NCBI GenBank assembly: GCA_033675545.1 | Contig: JAWDGP010000951.1 | Location: 1-64,000, forward strand | Length of the DNA stretch: 64,000 bases | DNA from: Elysia crispata | Taxonomy: Eukaryota; Mollusca; Gastropoda; Plakobranchidae | Direction: 5' to 3' | Shown: piece by piece, positions 10,691-23,277 of the stretch | How the letters are laid out: every line of letters begins with the position of its first letter | How positions within the stretch are numbered: the stretch's first letter is position 1 | The notes under the pieces: generated by a model | Seen by the model: only the letters and a program-made list of their open reading frames with translations | What the model was told of the DNA's origin: nothing | Databases searched by the model: none | Translations under genes and position numbers: made by a program

Positions 10691-13600
10691 TCTGGGGTTG
10701 TATTTCAATAACAACAGTACAAGTGCCAACAAGAAATGTTATGTGTTCATGCATTGGAAACCTTTGCAAGAAAACATTTGGAAATTTTTTTAATATGCTT
10801 GAGAGTGCAGTTTATGGATGGCAAGTCAAGAGGACAATCCAGGTCCTTTGACAAAATACAAACTCATCTCTTAAGACTCTCATTCCAATTGGGGATGTAT
10901 CTTACACATTTTTTTATAGCATGATCTCAAAGTTCATTTTGGACCAGCTTATACATAGGCAAAAAGCTGTGTCCCTCACAAGAACTGCTTGTCTGCATAT
11001 CTAGTGCCTTGGGAAGAGAAAAACACGATCTGTCCAGATGGCAAATTGTTTGCATAGTGAAAAAAAAAAACTTTGAACCAGTGCCTGCAGAAGCAGAGCA
11101 AAGATTTCACCCTCCAGAACAGAGAAGCCTGAAATAAGGCTTTTCAAGGACTAGAAAAAGAAGGGCTGCTACAAAATAAAATGAGGGAAATAGAAAAATG
11201 AAAACCCTGTGAGAGAATTTGCATTTAGCACAGAAAAAAAGCCGCTTTACATCAAAGACAAATTCAACCTTAAGCACATTTTGCAGCGACAAAAATAGAG
11301 TAAGATGCTGCTACAAGACATAAATGAAGAAATTGTTTCTTCTCACTTTAAATATCGAATAGGAATTGTAAAAGATAAAAAAGTACATGAATTAGATCAC
11401 TAAGGGCAAGTTGTTCACCGCTAGGAGTCAGTAATTAATTTAGAAACCCATTTCTATATTAAGACTGGAGACTATATGAATAGAGCGCCAATGATATATT
11501 ATGACAATTTGAATGTGTATTTATCACTACATTTGTATACAAAGTATTTTCCACAAGTACCAAAAAATCTGTGGTATTTTGATAAAGCAGCTCTTGTGCA
11601 GATCAGAGTGTTTGTATATGAAGAAAGTGTAAGGAGCGCTGCAGAGAGTGCTTTTGGTATTTTATTATGGAATCTGGTTGAATCTTTACTTTATACTTTT
11701 GGGTCTGTTCCTTGTAGATTGATTGAGAAAATTTGTAAGCAAAAACCACCAAAAGCATTATTTCCAGGATCTCATTCTGATAACTAACCAGTCAGAAGTC
11801 AATACTTGAATTATTGAAGCAAACCATTGTATTCTGAATTTAAAAAAAAAATAATAAAATAAATATATGCCATAATATAATTATAGCCAGTTGATAAATA
11901 CTTGAGAATAATTACTTAATGTTTTCATTCCATTGCTCTGTAAAATCTTTAGTATACAGAAATCAGAACATTTTCATTAAACATGTTTGTCACTGAAAAG
12001 GCTGTTGCAAGCATAGCATAATTGTCATGAGACATGTTTGAGTGAGTAAATATGAATACTTTCACACCCACAATCAACCACTACCGCTGGGGTCGATACA
12101 TTTTGATGAGCTTAGAACAGGCCAAAAAGTTGTAAAGCTGAGACTTTATGAGGCTAAGCAGCACCATGGGGAGTCTATGACTTTATGCTCGCCACCAGAG
12201 AAAAAATTAATGGCAGTGATGGAGCAACCATAGCATCATTGTCACTCACATGTTCAATTGAGTGAATATGAACATTTTTACCAGCACAATCAACCAATAC
12301 TGCTGGCATATTAACAAGTCTTGATAAGCTTATAATAGGCCAATAAGTTTTAAATGCCTGACTTTAGGATTGAAGACTGCATCTTAGGGTGTCTGATTGC
12401 ATGCCTACCCACCCACCTCCCCCCCCCAAAAAAAAAAAAATAAAAAAAATGGGACAACTCAGACAGGAATAGAGAAGTGGCAATCATTGAGCAGTCTGAA
12501 GATAAATTGTTAAGACATACACCAAAATCAAAGCTGCCCAAAATAATAACCGTGTTATCAAACCCTTTTAACAAAGTTAACTTTAATGTATGAGACAGTC
12601 TTAGCAAGAGATGAAAATTTCTCAGGAGTACATTTGGCTATGCAGCTTGTGAGAAATCGACTGGTCTGTGACAGGCAAGTGACAAATCTCTCTGAATAAG
12701 TTTGATATGGCACTTTAATTAATCTTATACTCATGGTAGAAACTTGTAAAGCCAATATTTGGGATAACATAAGTAATGGTACTGGTATCATCAAAAGATC
12801 ACAAAACCAATGACAACTGCACAACCATCAGATCAGCAAACAGTATCTGCAAAATCATTGCCATATTAGGTTTAAGCAACATTATTGAAGTCTCTTTTTT
12901 ACCCTTTGATTATTTTGCTTAACTCTTAAGATCCTCATTTTTTTCTTTGTAAGGATCTTAGACAGTTCTTTTACAATAGATTGCCATCAAAGTTTAATTT
13001 TTAAGTTCAGAGCAACTCAAACATAGGTGAAGAGTCACTTCCCTTTCCGTATTCAAAGAACCTTCAGATGATAGAACCAGCATAAAGACATGTACTCTAG
13101 CCACAAGCAGAGAATGTTGGCACGGTGAAAAAATTTAGAATCAAAGAAGCGAACAAGAAATTCAACCCAACAAGAACAGGGAAGCCTAAGAGGACCTGAA
13201 AGAGAGGAGCTGATACAAAATAAAAAGAGAGACATTGATGAAGAGCAATGACACTTAGCAGCGCTGTCTTTGCAAGCTTGCCTTTATTCTCATTGCCTTG
13301 AATACGTACAGTTCAGGACAACAGGCTAATCAATTTTAGACTTTGATACACCACAGAAAGCTTCAACGCTGAAGGAAAGAAAATGAAGTTTTTCAGGCAC
13401 AGGAAACAGAGTGATGCGCAACAGGATACTCAGAAACTAGAAGCAAGTAAGGCAAGGAATTTTTAGATCGTTGCTAACAAAAAGTTTAATATAAAGCACA
13501 AAATAAGGGAATTGAAGTGAAGCCTTCAGGGGTTGAAAACAGCTCCAGCAGTTTTGATTGGTTCGAAATGTTTACAATGCAGTGATGTCTATGTCAAGGA

Positions 13601-15120
13601 TCTTGCACTTGGAAATTCTCAATCATTTTCAGAATCAATATAGTGAATGAGACATAGGAATATCAAATACTTATGTTCTTTCATTTTTATGGAGCAGTCT
13701 GAAGATAAATTGTAACACACACACCAAAATCAAAGTTGCCAAGAAAATACTTGTGTTAACCAATTGTTTCATCAATTTCACCTACAATATAAAAAGCCTT
13801 CTTATCAAGATTTTAATTTTCTTAGGAGTACGTTTTGTGAGAAAGCGACAAATCTCTCTCACTTTAAGTTTGATATTACACTTTCAACAGTCATATCCAT
13901 AGTAGAGTTGTGCAAATCCAATATCTATAATAACATAAGTTATGGTACTGAGTTATCGAAGGATCGCAAAATCAGCGACAACTTTACAATCATCAGATCA
14001 GCAAATAGTATTGTCAAAATCTTTATTTATCCAGCACATGCAATCTGATTGGGCTTTCATCACAGACTGCTATGATGTTAAATCCTATTCAAATTTTACT
14101 TTTTTTCTTCCTCCATGCAATGCAAATTAGCATAACCTGGTAGAGCTCAATATTTTTATTTACAGTTCAACATATTTCTAACTTGCCACTTGAAGAAGTA
14201 TGTATTTTTATGTGCTTTGAGAAGGGTTTGCTATATCAACAATCTTGTTTGATTGATGGAATTCGTTTTTATTTTGTCCTATTAAGGATGTTGTAATACT
14301 GTAGGAAAAGAGCAAAGGAGGTTGTTTATTGATAAAGTTGTGAATGGTACACCTGAAAGTGGAGTTCATGGAAGGCGCGTCAACAAGGAGGACATCCAGA
14401 TAATAAATTTTACACTCAGATACAATACAGAAAGCATACATGTTGAAGAGAAGAAAATGAAAATCAACAACCAAGAGGAGTCAAGAGTACTGAATACTTC
14501 AGAGAATGCTTTGAGAAGGATTTGCTATGTCAACATTCTTGTTTGATTGATGGAATTTGTTTTTATTTTGTCCTATTAAGGATGTCGTAATACTGTAGGA
14601 AAAGAGCAAAGGAGAAAAAAAGATGCTGCAGTAAGTTGATTGGAACAATTGAAGCTCAGTGATTCTGTTTAGTGATAAAATTGTGAATGGTACACCTAAA
14701 AGTGGAGTTTATGGAAGGTTGTTTATTGATAAAGTTGTGAATGCTTGAATCTACCAATATCTTTGGGTTTACTATTGTTGATTGCTTGAAAGATAGAAAC
14801 ATTTACAAGCAAAATCTACCATGTGCTTGACTGTCAGGACTTCAAATCTGGTAACTAATCAACGCCAATAGTTGAATTCTTTGAGCAAAGCACCGTTGAG
14901 TACATTAAAAAAAAAATAAAAACTTGAATGCCATATATCATTGGTGCCTTTCAAAAATACCTTTCAGATCCATTGCCTTGTGGAATCCCTTGTTTCCAGC
15001 ATGTTTGATCATTTTGTTTAAAACATGTTTGTTAGTGAAAAGGCTGTTGCAAGCAAAGTATCATTGTCACTGACACCTTTGATTGAGTGGTCGGGGATAT
15101 TTCAACAAACACAGTCAACC
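10690..15120. repeat. Mosaic of diverged direct duplications
   Basis: Several blocks recur in the same orientation at moderate identity: 11716-12060 with 14776-15110, 12480-12850 with 13690-14030, 11101-11200 with about 13170-13240, 12007-12110 with 12231-12330, and 14214-14320 with 14510-14613. The closest pair (14214/14510) differs at only a few positions over about 105 bp. Open frames inside the blocks are short and not conserved between copies, so I call this an old, locally reduplicated noncoding repeat. Confidence 0.65.
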
Positions 15121-18100
15121 AGCTCCACTGGTTAAATATCCCTAATTAGAATTAGAAAAAGTTTTGACGCAGGGAAAAAGGAAACAGTAGTTTCAAGGGG
15201 AGACCTCAGGCTACCGATGCTTTTACAGCATATTGTTATAAGTAAAATTCATCTCCTTGGTGTGCAAGCTAACAAAGACATTAAAGGACATGCTGGTGCA
15301 CCAATACAGTATGGTAATTAGAGAAAAAGTGTGTTCAATAATATACTTTTAAATGCATTATATTTTGCTACATTTCAATATAAGATAACCATTAGGGATA
15401 ATATAGTGAGTATTCAAGAAAGTGGTTGTTTGTGGGATAAGTTGGAATTCTCTTTACATAACAGCAGCACCTGATGGCTCATGGGATAAGAATAAAAACA
15501 AAGGCAGTGTTTCTTCAGTTCATCATCTTGGTGATTTCATGAGAACTGATATTCAGTATTTAATGAGAACAAGGCAATGATGTTCCCATCTAAATTATTC
15601 TCACCAAAGTTAATGTGGCAGACAGAAAAAAAAGCTTGTGGCACTCTTTTTTCAAGACACTTTAAAACCTGCTGATGCGATTTCACTGCCGTCGAAGTGC
15701 TAGTGAAGACTTAGTGCTGAATCAGCATGAGGTAGAGGCCGAATATCTAAAGATTCAAGGATGAAAAAGATGCCTAATCATTGCCTGGTCAGTAACTTTT
15801 CATGATATGTTTGAAGAGACCTTGAAGGCGTGCAGATTCTATCCCATGATAAATATGCATCTTCTGGGACAAAGCCTTCACATTTCTTTTGTTTTCAACC
15901 CTTAACTGACTTAGCACTTTGCCTTGATATGCAATTGGTGAGAGGATAAATGAATTTTTCAGGAATGTTTATGGTGAGCCAATTAAATTTTTTTAATTTG
16001 GCTTCTGAGGTAAAGCTAAAAAATATAATAATAGTTTCCAGAATGTAGAACATGCATATATATATTACATCAATGACATAAAGAAACGGCTTAAATTATT
16101 CAACCACCAAACATGCATGGAAATCATGACATTTTATGGAGGGGACATTCCTCTCAGGAGAATGTACCAGAATTTCTACTGCATAGACTTTAGCAAAAAA
16201 ACCAACTGAGCTCTCGTAAACTTAATTTTTTTTTTAATCTTTTTTTTCAACAATAAGCAACAAAACCATCTAAAATGTTCCATATGTAAGAGGTCCATCA
16301 AACATGATTGTGTAAATCCAAGAGTTTTCAAGCCAGCAATTGTGTACACAACAAAAGAAGGAGGCTTTTATCAGCCTTCCCCTCCAGCAATAACAGACAA
16401 TGGTTGCATGTATGCATGTGTGCTTCATAAGGAAAACTTTTAAAAAAAAAAAAAAAAAGGAGAAATCAAATTGGTTGTTTCAACAAGAGATCAATAATTG
16501 AAAAGTTTAGGAAAACACCAGAAGCAAACTATGAAAAAAGGCACTAAAGAAGAAGCAAAGCATTCAAGAGGAATACTTTAAAAAAAAAAATACAAAAAAC
16601 AAGAAGAAATCCAATTGAGGCAGTCATGTTGGTTGTTTCAACAAGAGACCAATAATTGACTGCAGGTAAGAAAGACACGGAACAAAGCATATCTTGAAAA
16701 ATAAATATATGGTTCCATCAGGCATTTTTTTATAATCTCCAGCTTGAACAAAATTCAGATAGACTCAAGACAAGAAACTGAATATAATGTGAAGGGCGAC
16801 AATTATTGTGATGGCCACTTACGAAAGCGTTCAGCAAATAGCATTTGTAAGAGATAAAATAAGAAATTTGATTTATACCTCTTGGAAAAATTTAAAATGG
16901 AGAAAGATGAGATAAGGCTCAAGAGGGTCTGTAAAGCAATGTGCTGCGTGTCTTGATCTATTGGTCTAACTTACTTCTTTATCCAGTGTAGTGTGTAATG
17001 TGTTAATGTTTATCCAATGGTGTAAAGTTTTTGTTTGCAACCTAAGACCTTTGTCTTGTCTGCTGAACACAGTTTACACTGAGAGAAAAATATCCTTGTA
17101 CTTGTGGGGTCTAGATTTTTCTCCGGACTCCCACTAAGTCTTTGCATATTTTATTGGATATTATCTATATGTTACGCATGAAGGCATAAGAGTGACTTCC
17201 TTGGTTCTAATACGTTCTTTTATAACGCATTGTACATTGCAATGTGCAGATAATATTTTTGTATGAATGATAAAATTCTTTCTTGATAAATGGATCAGAT
17301 TTGGTATTATTAAAAGCCAAAACTGTGTGATGAGTAAGTCAGTAAACCTCCTGTTTCTGAGTCAACTTCCTGTTTCATGAAAGTCAATCTCCAGTTGAGT
17401 TAACCACACTGAATTTATTTCTCAGGTTAAACAGTTTGCAAGTCTTACAAGAAGACTTCAGTGTTACTTTCGACAGATGAGTGATGTGATTTCATACAGA
17501 GCCAAACAGATTGCAAATATTTTACAAGGTCAAACAGAACTACATAGATGAGATCACTGGGGAAATGGCCATTTAGGCAATGATTATCATTGCTTCACGA
17601 ACATTGACCAAAGAATTTTGGCAGCAGGTTTAAGGAAGTAAACAACTAAAAATTCTGAGGTGTGGCAGATTACAGAAACTGGCACAGCTAAACCAAAATT
17701 TGACAACAGCGTCAAACAGGTAGAAAAGGAATGTGTGAAAAAAAAGAGGAGACACTTGCAAAGACAAAAAGAGGTGAAAAAAATAGCTTAGAGGTCAAAT
17801 ACAATCGCATCAGAGCTAAATGGAAAATTTTGAGGAGCTCACTTCAGTCACATTGGAAAGGAATTTAGAAGTAAGAAATCAAAACTTCAATATAATATTC
17901 TAGAATATTACAATCTACTTCTTTGTTCAGGTATAATAAGTTTCACTTTACATGATAAGTGTCAGTGCTACAGTGAATCAAAATTTTAGATTGTTTTAAC
18001 AAAATGTGATTCATTCCAATCCAATCCAATGCAGGGCAACTTGTGGGAAATAAGTTGGTTTCAGATAGGCTTAGATGTATTTCAAAAACAACTAATATTT

Positions 18101-19050
18101 TCAGAATAACTTTGTGATTTGAACACACTTATAACTATGATTGATTTTTGTACCCACCTGAATTTTCAATTGAGTGGCTTTAACTAGGCATTTCTTTTGC
18201 TTTTAAAGCATGCCCAAGATCAAATCTATTTTTGATGGTTGTATTTGTTTGCTTCATAAATCAATATGGAATTTGTACACCAGATTCATTTCAGACGTAC
18301 CCATTTCTTCAAACAGAAATCTCTCAAGCAGTGTCAGAAAAACTATCTTGGCACCTACATAACGATTCCTCAAAGTGAGTGGTTACAGAGGTGAACGCCA
18401 TGTAAAAATGGTGCTAGAAGCAATAGGCTAAACCAAAACGGCACCACAGGAACCGCCAAAACTAATTTCTCAGGAAAGATAACACTAGCATTGGAAGAGT
18501 AAGATGTAAGGAAACTAGAGACATGAGTATGACTAATTTTCTAGAGAAGTGCCTTATAGATGAAAAAAAATGGTCTATCGAAAGTATTCCAACGAGACAG
18601 AGGTAGAGAAGGCGTATGCAAACGCAAAAAGAGGCAGGAAGAATCAGTGGGGATCAAATGAAACTTAATTCAGCTCACTTCAGTCATTTTGAAAGACAAT
18701 TTTAAAATTCTGAATACAACACATGCAATAGGATAGATTAGACTAGCCTTCATTGAAAAAAAAATCCACCTTTATTACTCAATTTTCTCTCTGAAAAAAA
18801 AAATGGGCTTCTGTGAGAGATTTTCACACAGTGTGCACTTCATCAGTATGTGTATAACCATGGTATCATTTATTGTGACATTGAACATGCTAAAACCTAC
18901 TTCCACCTTTGTCCAAAATAGTGTTTTGGTTCTTACAGAAACTATAAAAAACCAATTGTAATGAAATCGGATACACATATTCAGAAACTTCTGCAGATTA
19001 ATACCTAAAATTTCCTTTTGAATTTTGGTTCAAAGAAAAAGAGCAATACC
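15120..19050. other. Noncoding, old duplicated blocks
   Basis: No gene is supported. Short related blocks occur at 16459-16520 and 16602-16665 (both with GGTTGTTTCAACAAGAGA), and at 17640-17900 and 18400-18710. They resemble the mosaic to the left and are probably the same kind of decayed repeat. Confidence 0.4.
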
Positions 19051-19057
19051 AAGATTG

Positions 19058-19929
19058 AATTTGCAAAGCAATGGCATGTCAAGACAAGATGTCGCACAAT
19101 TAACAAATCATTTTACTAATGTGAGACTTAACCAATGAGTGACTGCAACAAGTGCACCACATGATCATCCACAGCCCTGTCAACCACGTGTGGCAATAAC
19201 AAAAAGATAAATTCATAAAAGTAGCTCATCTTTGAAATTGCTTTAACAGAGCTGTCAAAATTGCATGCACTGCAAATTCAAAGAACTGGTCTTGTCATTT
19301 CCAATGCTGTGTAATGCATAGGACCAATAAATGAACGCTGGCCCTGCATAACCTCTGGCGTTAGGAGCATTAGAGAATCCCCAGTGGAAATCTACTGTTT
19401 ACAGCGTGTTGTTTTAATGTTTCCTTTCCTCATAGGAGACTTCGTGTTTGAAGACAACCTGGGGAACAATTCTCTAAGGCACAACAGATTTGGAAGAGGA
19501 AGTGTTCATGGGTGATTTTTCCTATCATTCAGAGCTCCACTCAAAGCGTTCAGGAACACTGTCACTGCAAAGGTGTACAATGATGTCATGAGGGAAATTA
19601 TGGTGTTCATGTTTCAGCAGAACAATCATTGATGAACCTTCCAAGATGACAATGCAAGGCCACACCTGCAATCATAACCACAAACTTTTTGATCAAACAT
19701 CATCTGAATGCCATGGATTGGCTATCCCACAGTCCAAATGACCTGGGTAGAGGAGCATGTCTCCACTACATTCAGAACCTAAAAAATTTGGAAGAAGCCG
19801 CTGTTGCTGAATGGATTGCATTTCTCAGCATTTCTTCCACAGACTAACAGCATGAGAAGTCGCTGCCAGACCTGCATTGCTGCCCAAGCAAGACACATGT
19901 TAGCAAGAGGAGAAAATCTTTGGCCTTAA
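19058..19929 (+). pseudogene. Dead Tc1/mariner-type transposase
   Basis: Frame-shifting translation recovers the Tc1 order. An N-terminal DNA-binding segment contains GMSRQDVAQL. QPRVAITKR fits the conserved GRPR linker region. FQDDNARPH is the second catalytic aspartate motif, at about 19639-19665. MDWLSHSPND follows, then EEHV at the position of the catalytic glutamate, and a tail reading AARGENLWP-like residues to a stop at 19929. Stops and frameshifts occur throughout, so no product is possible. Terminal inverted repeats were not recognised. Confidence 0.75.
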
Positions 19930-21483
19930 GCTGCCATATTACATTTTTTAAATGCCAGATGAATGAAAACAACTATTTAGATTTTTTTGAACACTTTTTT
20001 CACATTTGCTGTTACAATATATCCACAAATTGAACAAGGTACTATAAATATTAGTCTTGTCAATTTTTTGAAAAATGCATTTTTTTTTTACTACTTAGCA
20101 TGTCATTGCACGTTTTTAATGTTGGGTAGTATAATTACAACCTTTAATCTCCTTTCAGTTTATGCAAGTGTATGTTGATTGCATAGCGATGTTTCCCAAA
20201 TCCATTCTCGTATCCATACATGTTTCAATGTTGTAAAAAAAAAATTCACATACAGAACATCAGGGTTTCTCTTAACATTTCAACAGCAGGGTTCAGTTGG
20301 ACTCAAAATTACGGGCAATTCAATAAAATGTTGTTCTGTGTAATTCACTCTAAATAAATAAAATTCAAGCTGTAGAGAAGACTGGTCTGAAACTGTGTAT
20401 GTTAAACACAAAAAACACAACTCATTTTTTGAAATGCTTTTTTCAAGATGTTTTTTGTAGACATACTTTTGGGTCATTGATTTTGCACACATTTTGTCCC
20501 ACTTATGAAGACAAGTATCAATCACTGTATTGTCCACATAAAACTCGCTAATGGAATGAATGTTTTAACCTTAAATTCATGCTCTAGATCAAGAACATCT
20601 AGATTTCTTGGATGAATTTTGCTGGCTTCCTGAATCAACATAACTAAAAGAAAGTAAGTTTTACATCAGATTCACTTCAATTGTGCTTGTTTTCTGCTGA
20701 CATTGATTTGATCCTACAAGCAGTACAAGTCCAACAAGAAGACACTTGTATGATGGTATTGCCACAGCAATCACTCCAAAAGAATGGCCATGGAGGTGGT
20801 CTGTCATCTAACAGTGGTGTTAGAAGCAATGAGACCAGCAGCAGTGGCGACAGATGAAACCAGCATGCAGGAAAACAAACCGCTCAAGTAAAGGAGAAGA
20901 TGGAGGAAGTCGGCCAAGCAACAGAGGCAACAGAAAAAAAATGTTTAAACAACAGAGAGGACTGAAGAAACTGGCTGTGCAACAAAGACTGAGGAAGTCG
21001 ACCAAAGCAACAGAAGAAAATATAGAACCAGCCAGCTAGCAAAGGCAAAGGAAAAGCAAAATAGGCTGTTGTAGATAGGTAGCTAAAATTATTTGGGTTC
21101 TTCAACACTCCCAGTCCACTGAGAGTAGTGATCTTAGAAATAAGGTTTTGATTGTTGCCAAGTCATAATTGCCAACAAATTGATGGGCAAATCAGAGAAC
21201 TGACATATAATATATTTACTCATATGCAGTTTACTGCAATAAAGTTTTCAGAAAACATGGTCTTGTCTTGAAGATAATTTCAGTGTTAACTTTCCAATAT
21301 TTAAAGTTCTAATTTTGCGTTTTCCAATACTTCAATTTAAAAAATGGATGTGGCGCTCGAAAAAATGTCCAAATGTTAGTGTGTGGAAATATTTGAGATT
21401 CAATATAATCAAAAAGCAGGCATAAAGTAATGTGAGATGATTGTGAGTACTAATATTAGTTCTTAATTGTCTAAATAAAAAAA
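19930..21483. other. No gene seen
   Basis: Noncoding. A CAG/GAA-rich low-complexity segment at about 20820-21060 gives short open frames on both strands that look compositional. Confidence 0.3.
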
Positions 21484-22207
21484 GGCAGGGTTGAGCGGTT
21501 CAACCGAACAGTCGTGGATTTTCTAAGAAAAGAATTTTCAAGAATCCAGCCTAGTCCAACCAGCTGGAAGAGTTTTATTATAACTACAACAACCGCATCA
21601 ACAAAGCCACTCAGCCATCGACACCATATGAGAAGTCCTTTGGGAGACCCAATTTTTCTACTACAACTGCAGAGATGGTGTCTCCTGCAAATTTGACACC
21701 AGAAGAAAGAGAGTTTTTGAGAGAATGTCAGCTAGACGTCAAAGCAGATGAAGAAAATGCGGATGATGGGAACAACCCTGAGGATGAACTTCCAGACCCT
21801 TCTACCCCCACTGCTGTATCATCACAACCTGTTTTAGAAGATGATGTTGAGGAAAGCGAGCCCAGTATGGATCAACTTCCCCGACCCTCAGTCCCACACC
21901 AAGCAGCACAAGGTAGCTGGCAGGATGCATAGGACAACTATCGCCAAATCTACATGGCCTCTTTCAACAGTGCAGAAACTGTGGGGATCACATTCAAACA
22001 GTCAGTTGGACAGAAGGTTGATTTCCGACCCTACTTGGCCCTGGGCGCTGGTGTGGCAAGTCTGACCCAAGGCCGGTGGATGACGGGACAGGTGATTACC
22101 TTAAAGAGTTTCACCCCTGTCGAGGAACAATAGTCAGTGTGAGGGAGAGCGCTTCCTCAAAGGTTTACAAGCTGCATGTGTCTCAAGTTAGAGAAAGCCA
22201 GGTCTGA
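21484..22207 (+). pseudogene. Dead integrase-like gene, C-terminal part
   Basis: The segment opens with GRVERFNRTVVDFLRKEF, which matches the region around the third catalytic residue (E) of retroviral-type integrases of LTR retroelements and Ginger-like DNA transposons. After a shift of frame near 21560 comes YYNYNNRINKATQPSTPYE, the usual helix that ends the catalytic core, then SFGRPNF and a Glu/Asp/Pro-rich linker (21690-21900). An in-frame stop follows at about 21930. After another shift a basic tail reads SSKVYKLHVSQVRESQV and ends at TGA 22205-22207. At least two frameshifts and one stop make it non-functional. Which element class it came from is not decided. Confidence 0.5.
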
Positions 22208-22694
22208 GACGGGTGAGTTTCAGTTTTAATGAACCAAGTTTCATCTTCTTTGCCTCTAGATCTAATTGTAAATCATTTTGTTTCATCTACACTGTATGGT
22301 AAATCGTGTCCATATGCTATTAAAAGATTTGATATTATATTAAAAAGATTATTTTCTTGGTATTGTTTTTTTTTCCCTTACAAATTGCGTTGAAATAGAT
22401 CTAGATTTATGAAGGTTTATCTTAACCCAGTCTAGAAGAGAGAGAGAGACCCCCCCCCCCCTTTACACACACACACACACGACATACTTTCTTGCTAGGC
22501 ATAAATCTTCAATCTTAGGCCTAGTGCCTGCCTCTCTCTTCGCTCAGCGGAAACATGAATTAGCCAGCCAGCGCGTACATGAATTAGACTCACCTGCCTT
22601 TCTTCAATCAGTGAGTCAGCATGAACATGAATCAGAGTCACCCACCTCTCTCTTGGACACAGATTAGAGACCGTACACGTATCTTAGTCTTGTA

Positions 22695-22718
22695 CAGTGG
22701 ACCTCGTTTGTAGCAACA
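22695..22718 (+). repeat. Tigger left terminal inverted repeat
   Basis: Starts CAGTGGACCTCGTTTGTAGC and pairs with the right end with about three mismatches in the first 20 bp. Confidence 0.9.
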
Positions 22719-23277
22719 TCGGCCATTAAGAAGGAACTTACAGGAACGCTTTTTATTCTTATTAAACGATAGTATTTGAACCCCTGCCTTAACGAACATG
22801 GGATGCTCAGACCTCGGGCGTAACGAAGTTGTAGGCATTAAAGTTTAACTTAAGAGCATAACAATTTCTCCAAGTTGTGCCAAATTGAATCGTACAAGCG
22901 ATACCCGAGGCAGCCTAGCTGAGCCAGGCCTATTGTGTGTGAATACAGGTAGAGGAGAGCGTAGCTATGCAGCGTGTCAGGGATGGGGAAGGGTGGGGGG
23001 GGGCATCCGCGTGGTGGGACAGGAATGATTCATGCTTTCAATACCGGCACATTTATTAGCTAACATTGCAGGGAGTCTGTGACTTGGTTGTGTGTGTGTG
23101 TGTGTGTGCAGTGATCAAGTTCCGTTCCTAGCGTATGGACCTTTGTCTTACCAATCCTTTGAGTTTATGCTAGATCTCATTCATTGTGAATCTATCGACC
23201 GGAGCGGTAACTTCGTTGTTTTGCTCATCAGTCATCACAGGTTTTTCACTAGTACAGTCCTAAATTTTTATTGAAAG

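Noticed and set aside
11476..11787. 103-codon plus-strand frame with a faint importin-like string (EESVRSAAES)
   Set aside because: Similarity is a few residues only, it lies partly in a duplicated noncoding block, and no splice or promoter signals were found.
20820..21108. Overlapping frames of 60-74 codons on both strands
   Set aside because: A CAG/GAA-rich low-complexity segment. Both strands are equally open and nothing is recognisable.
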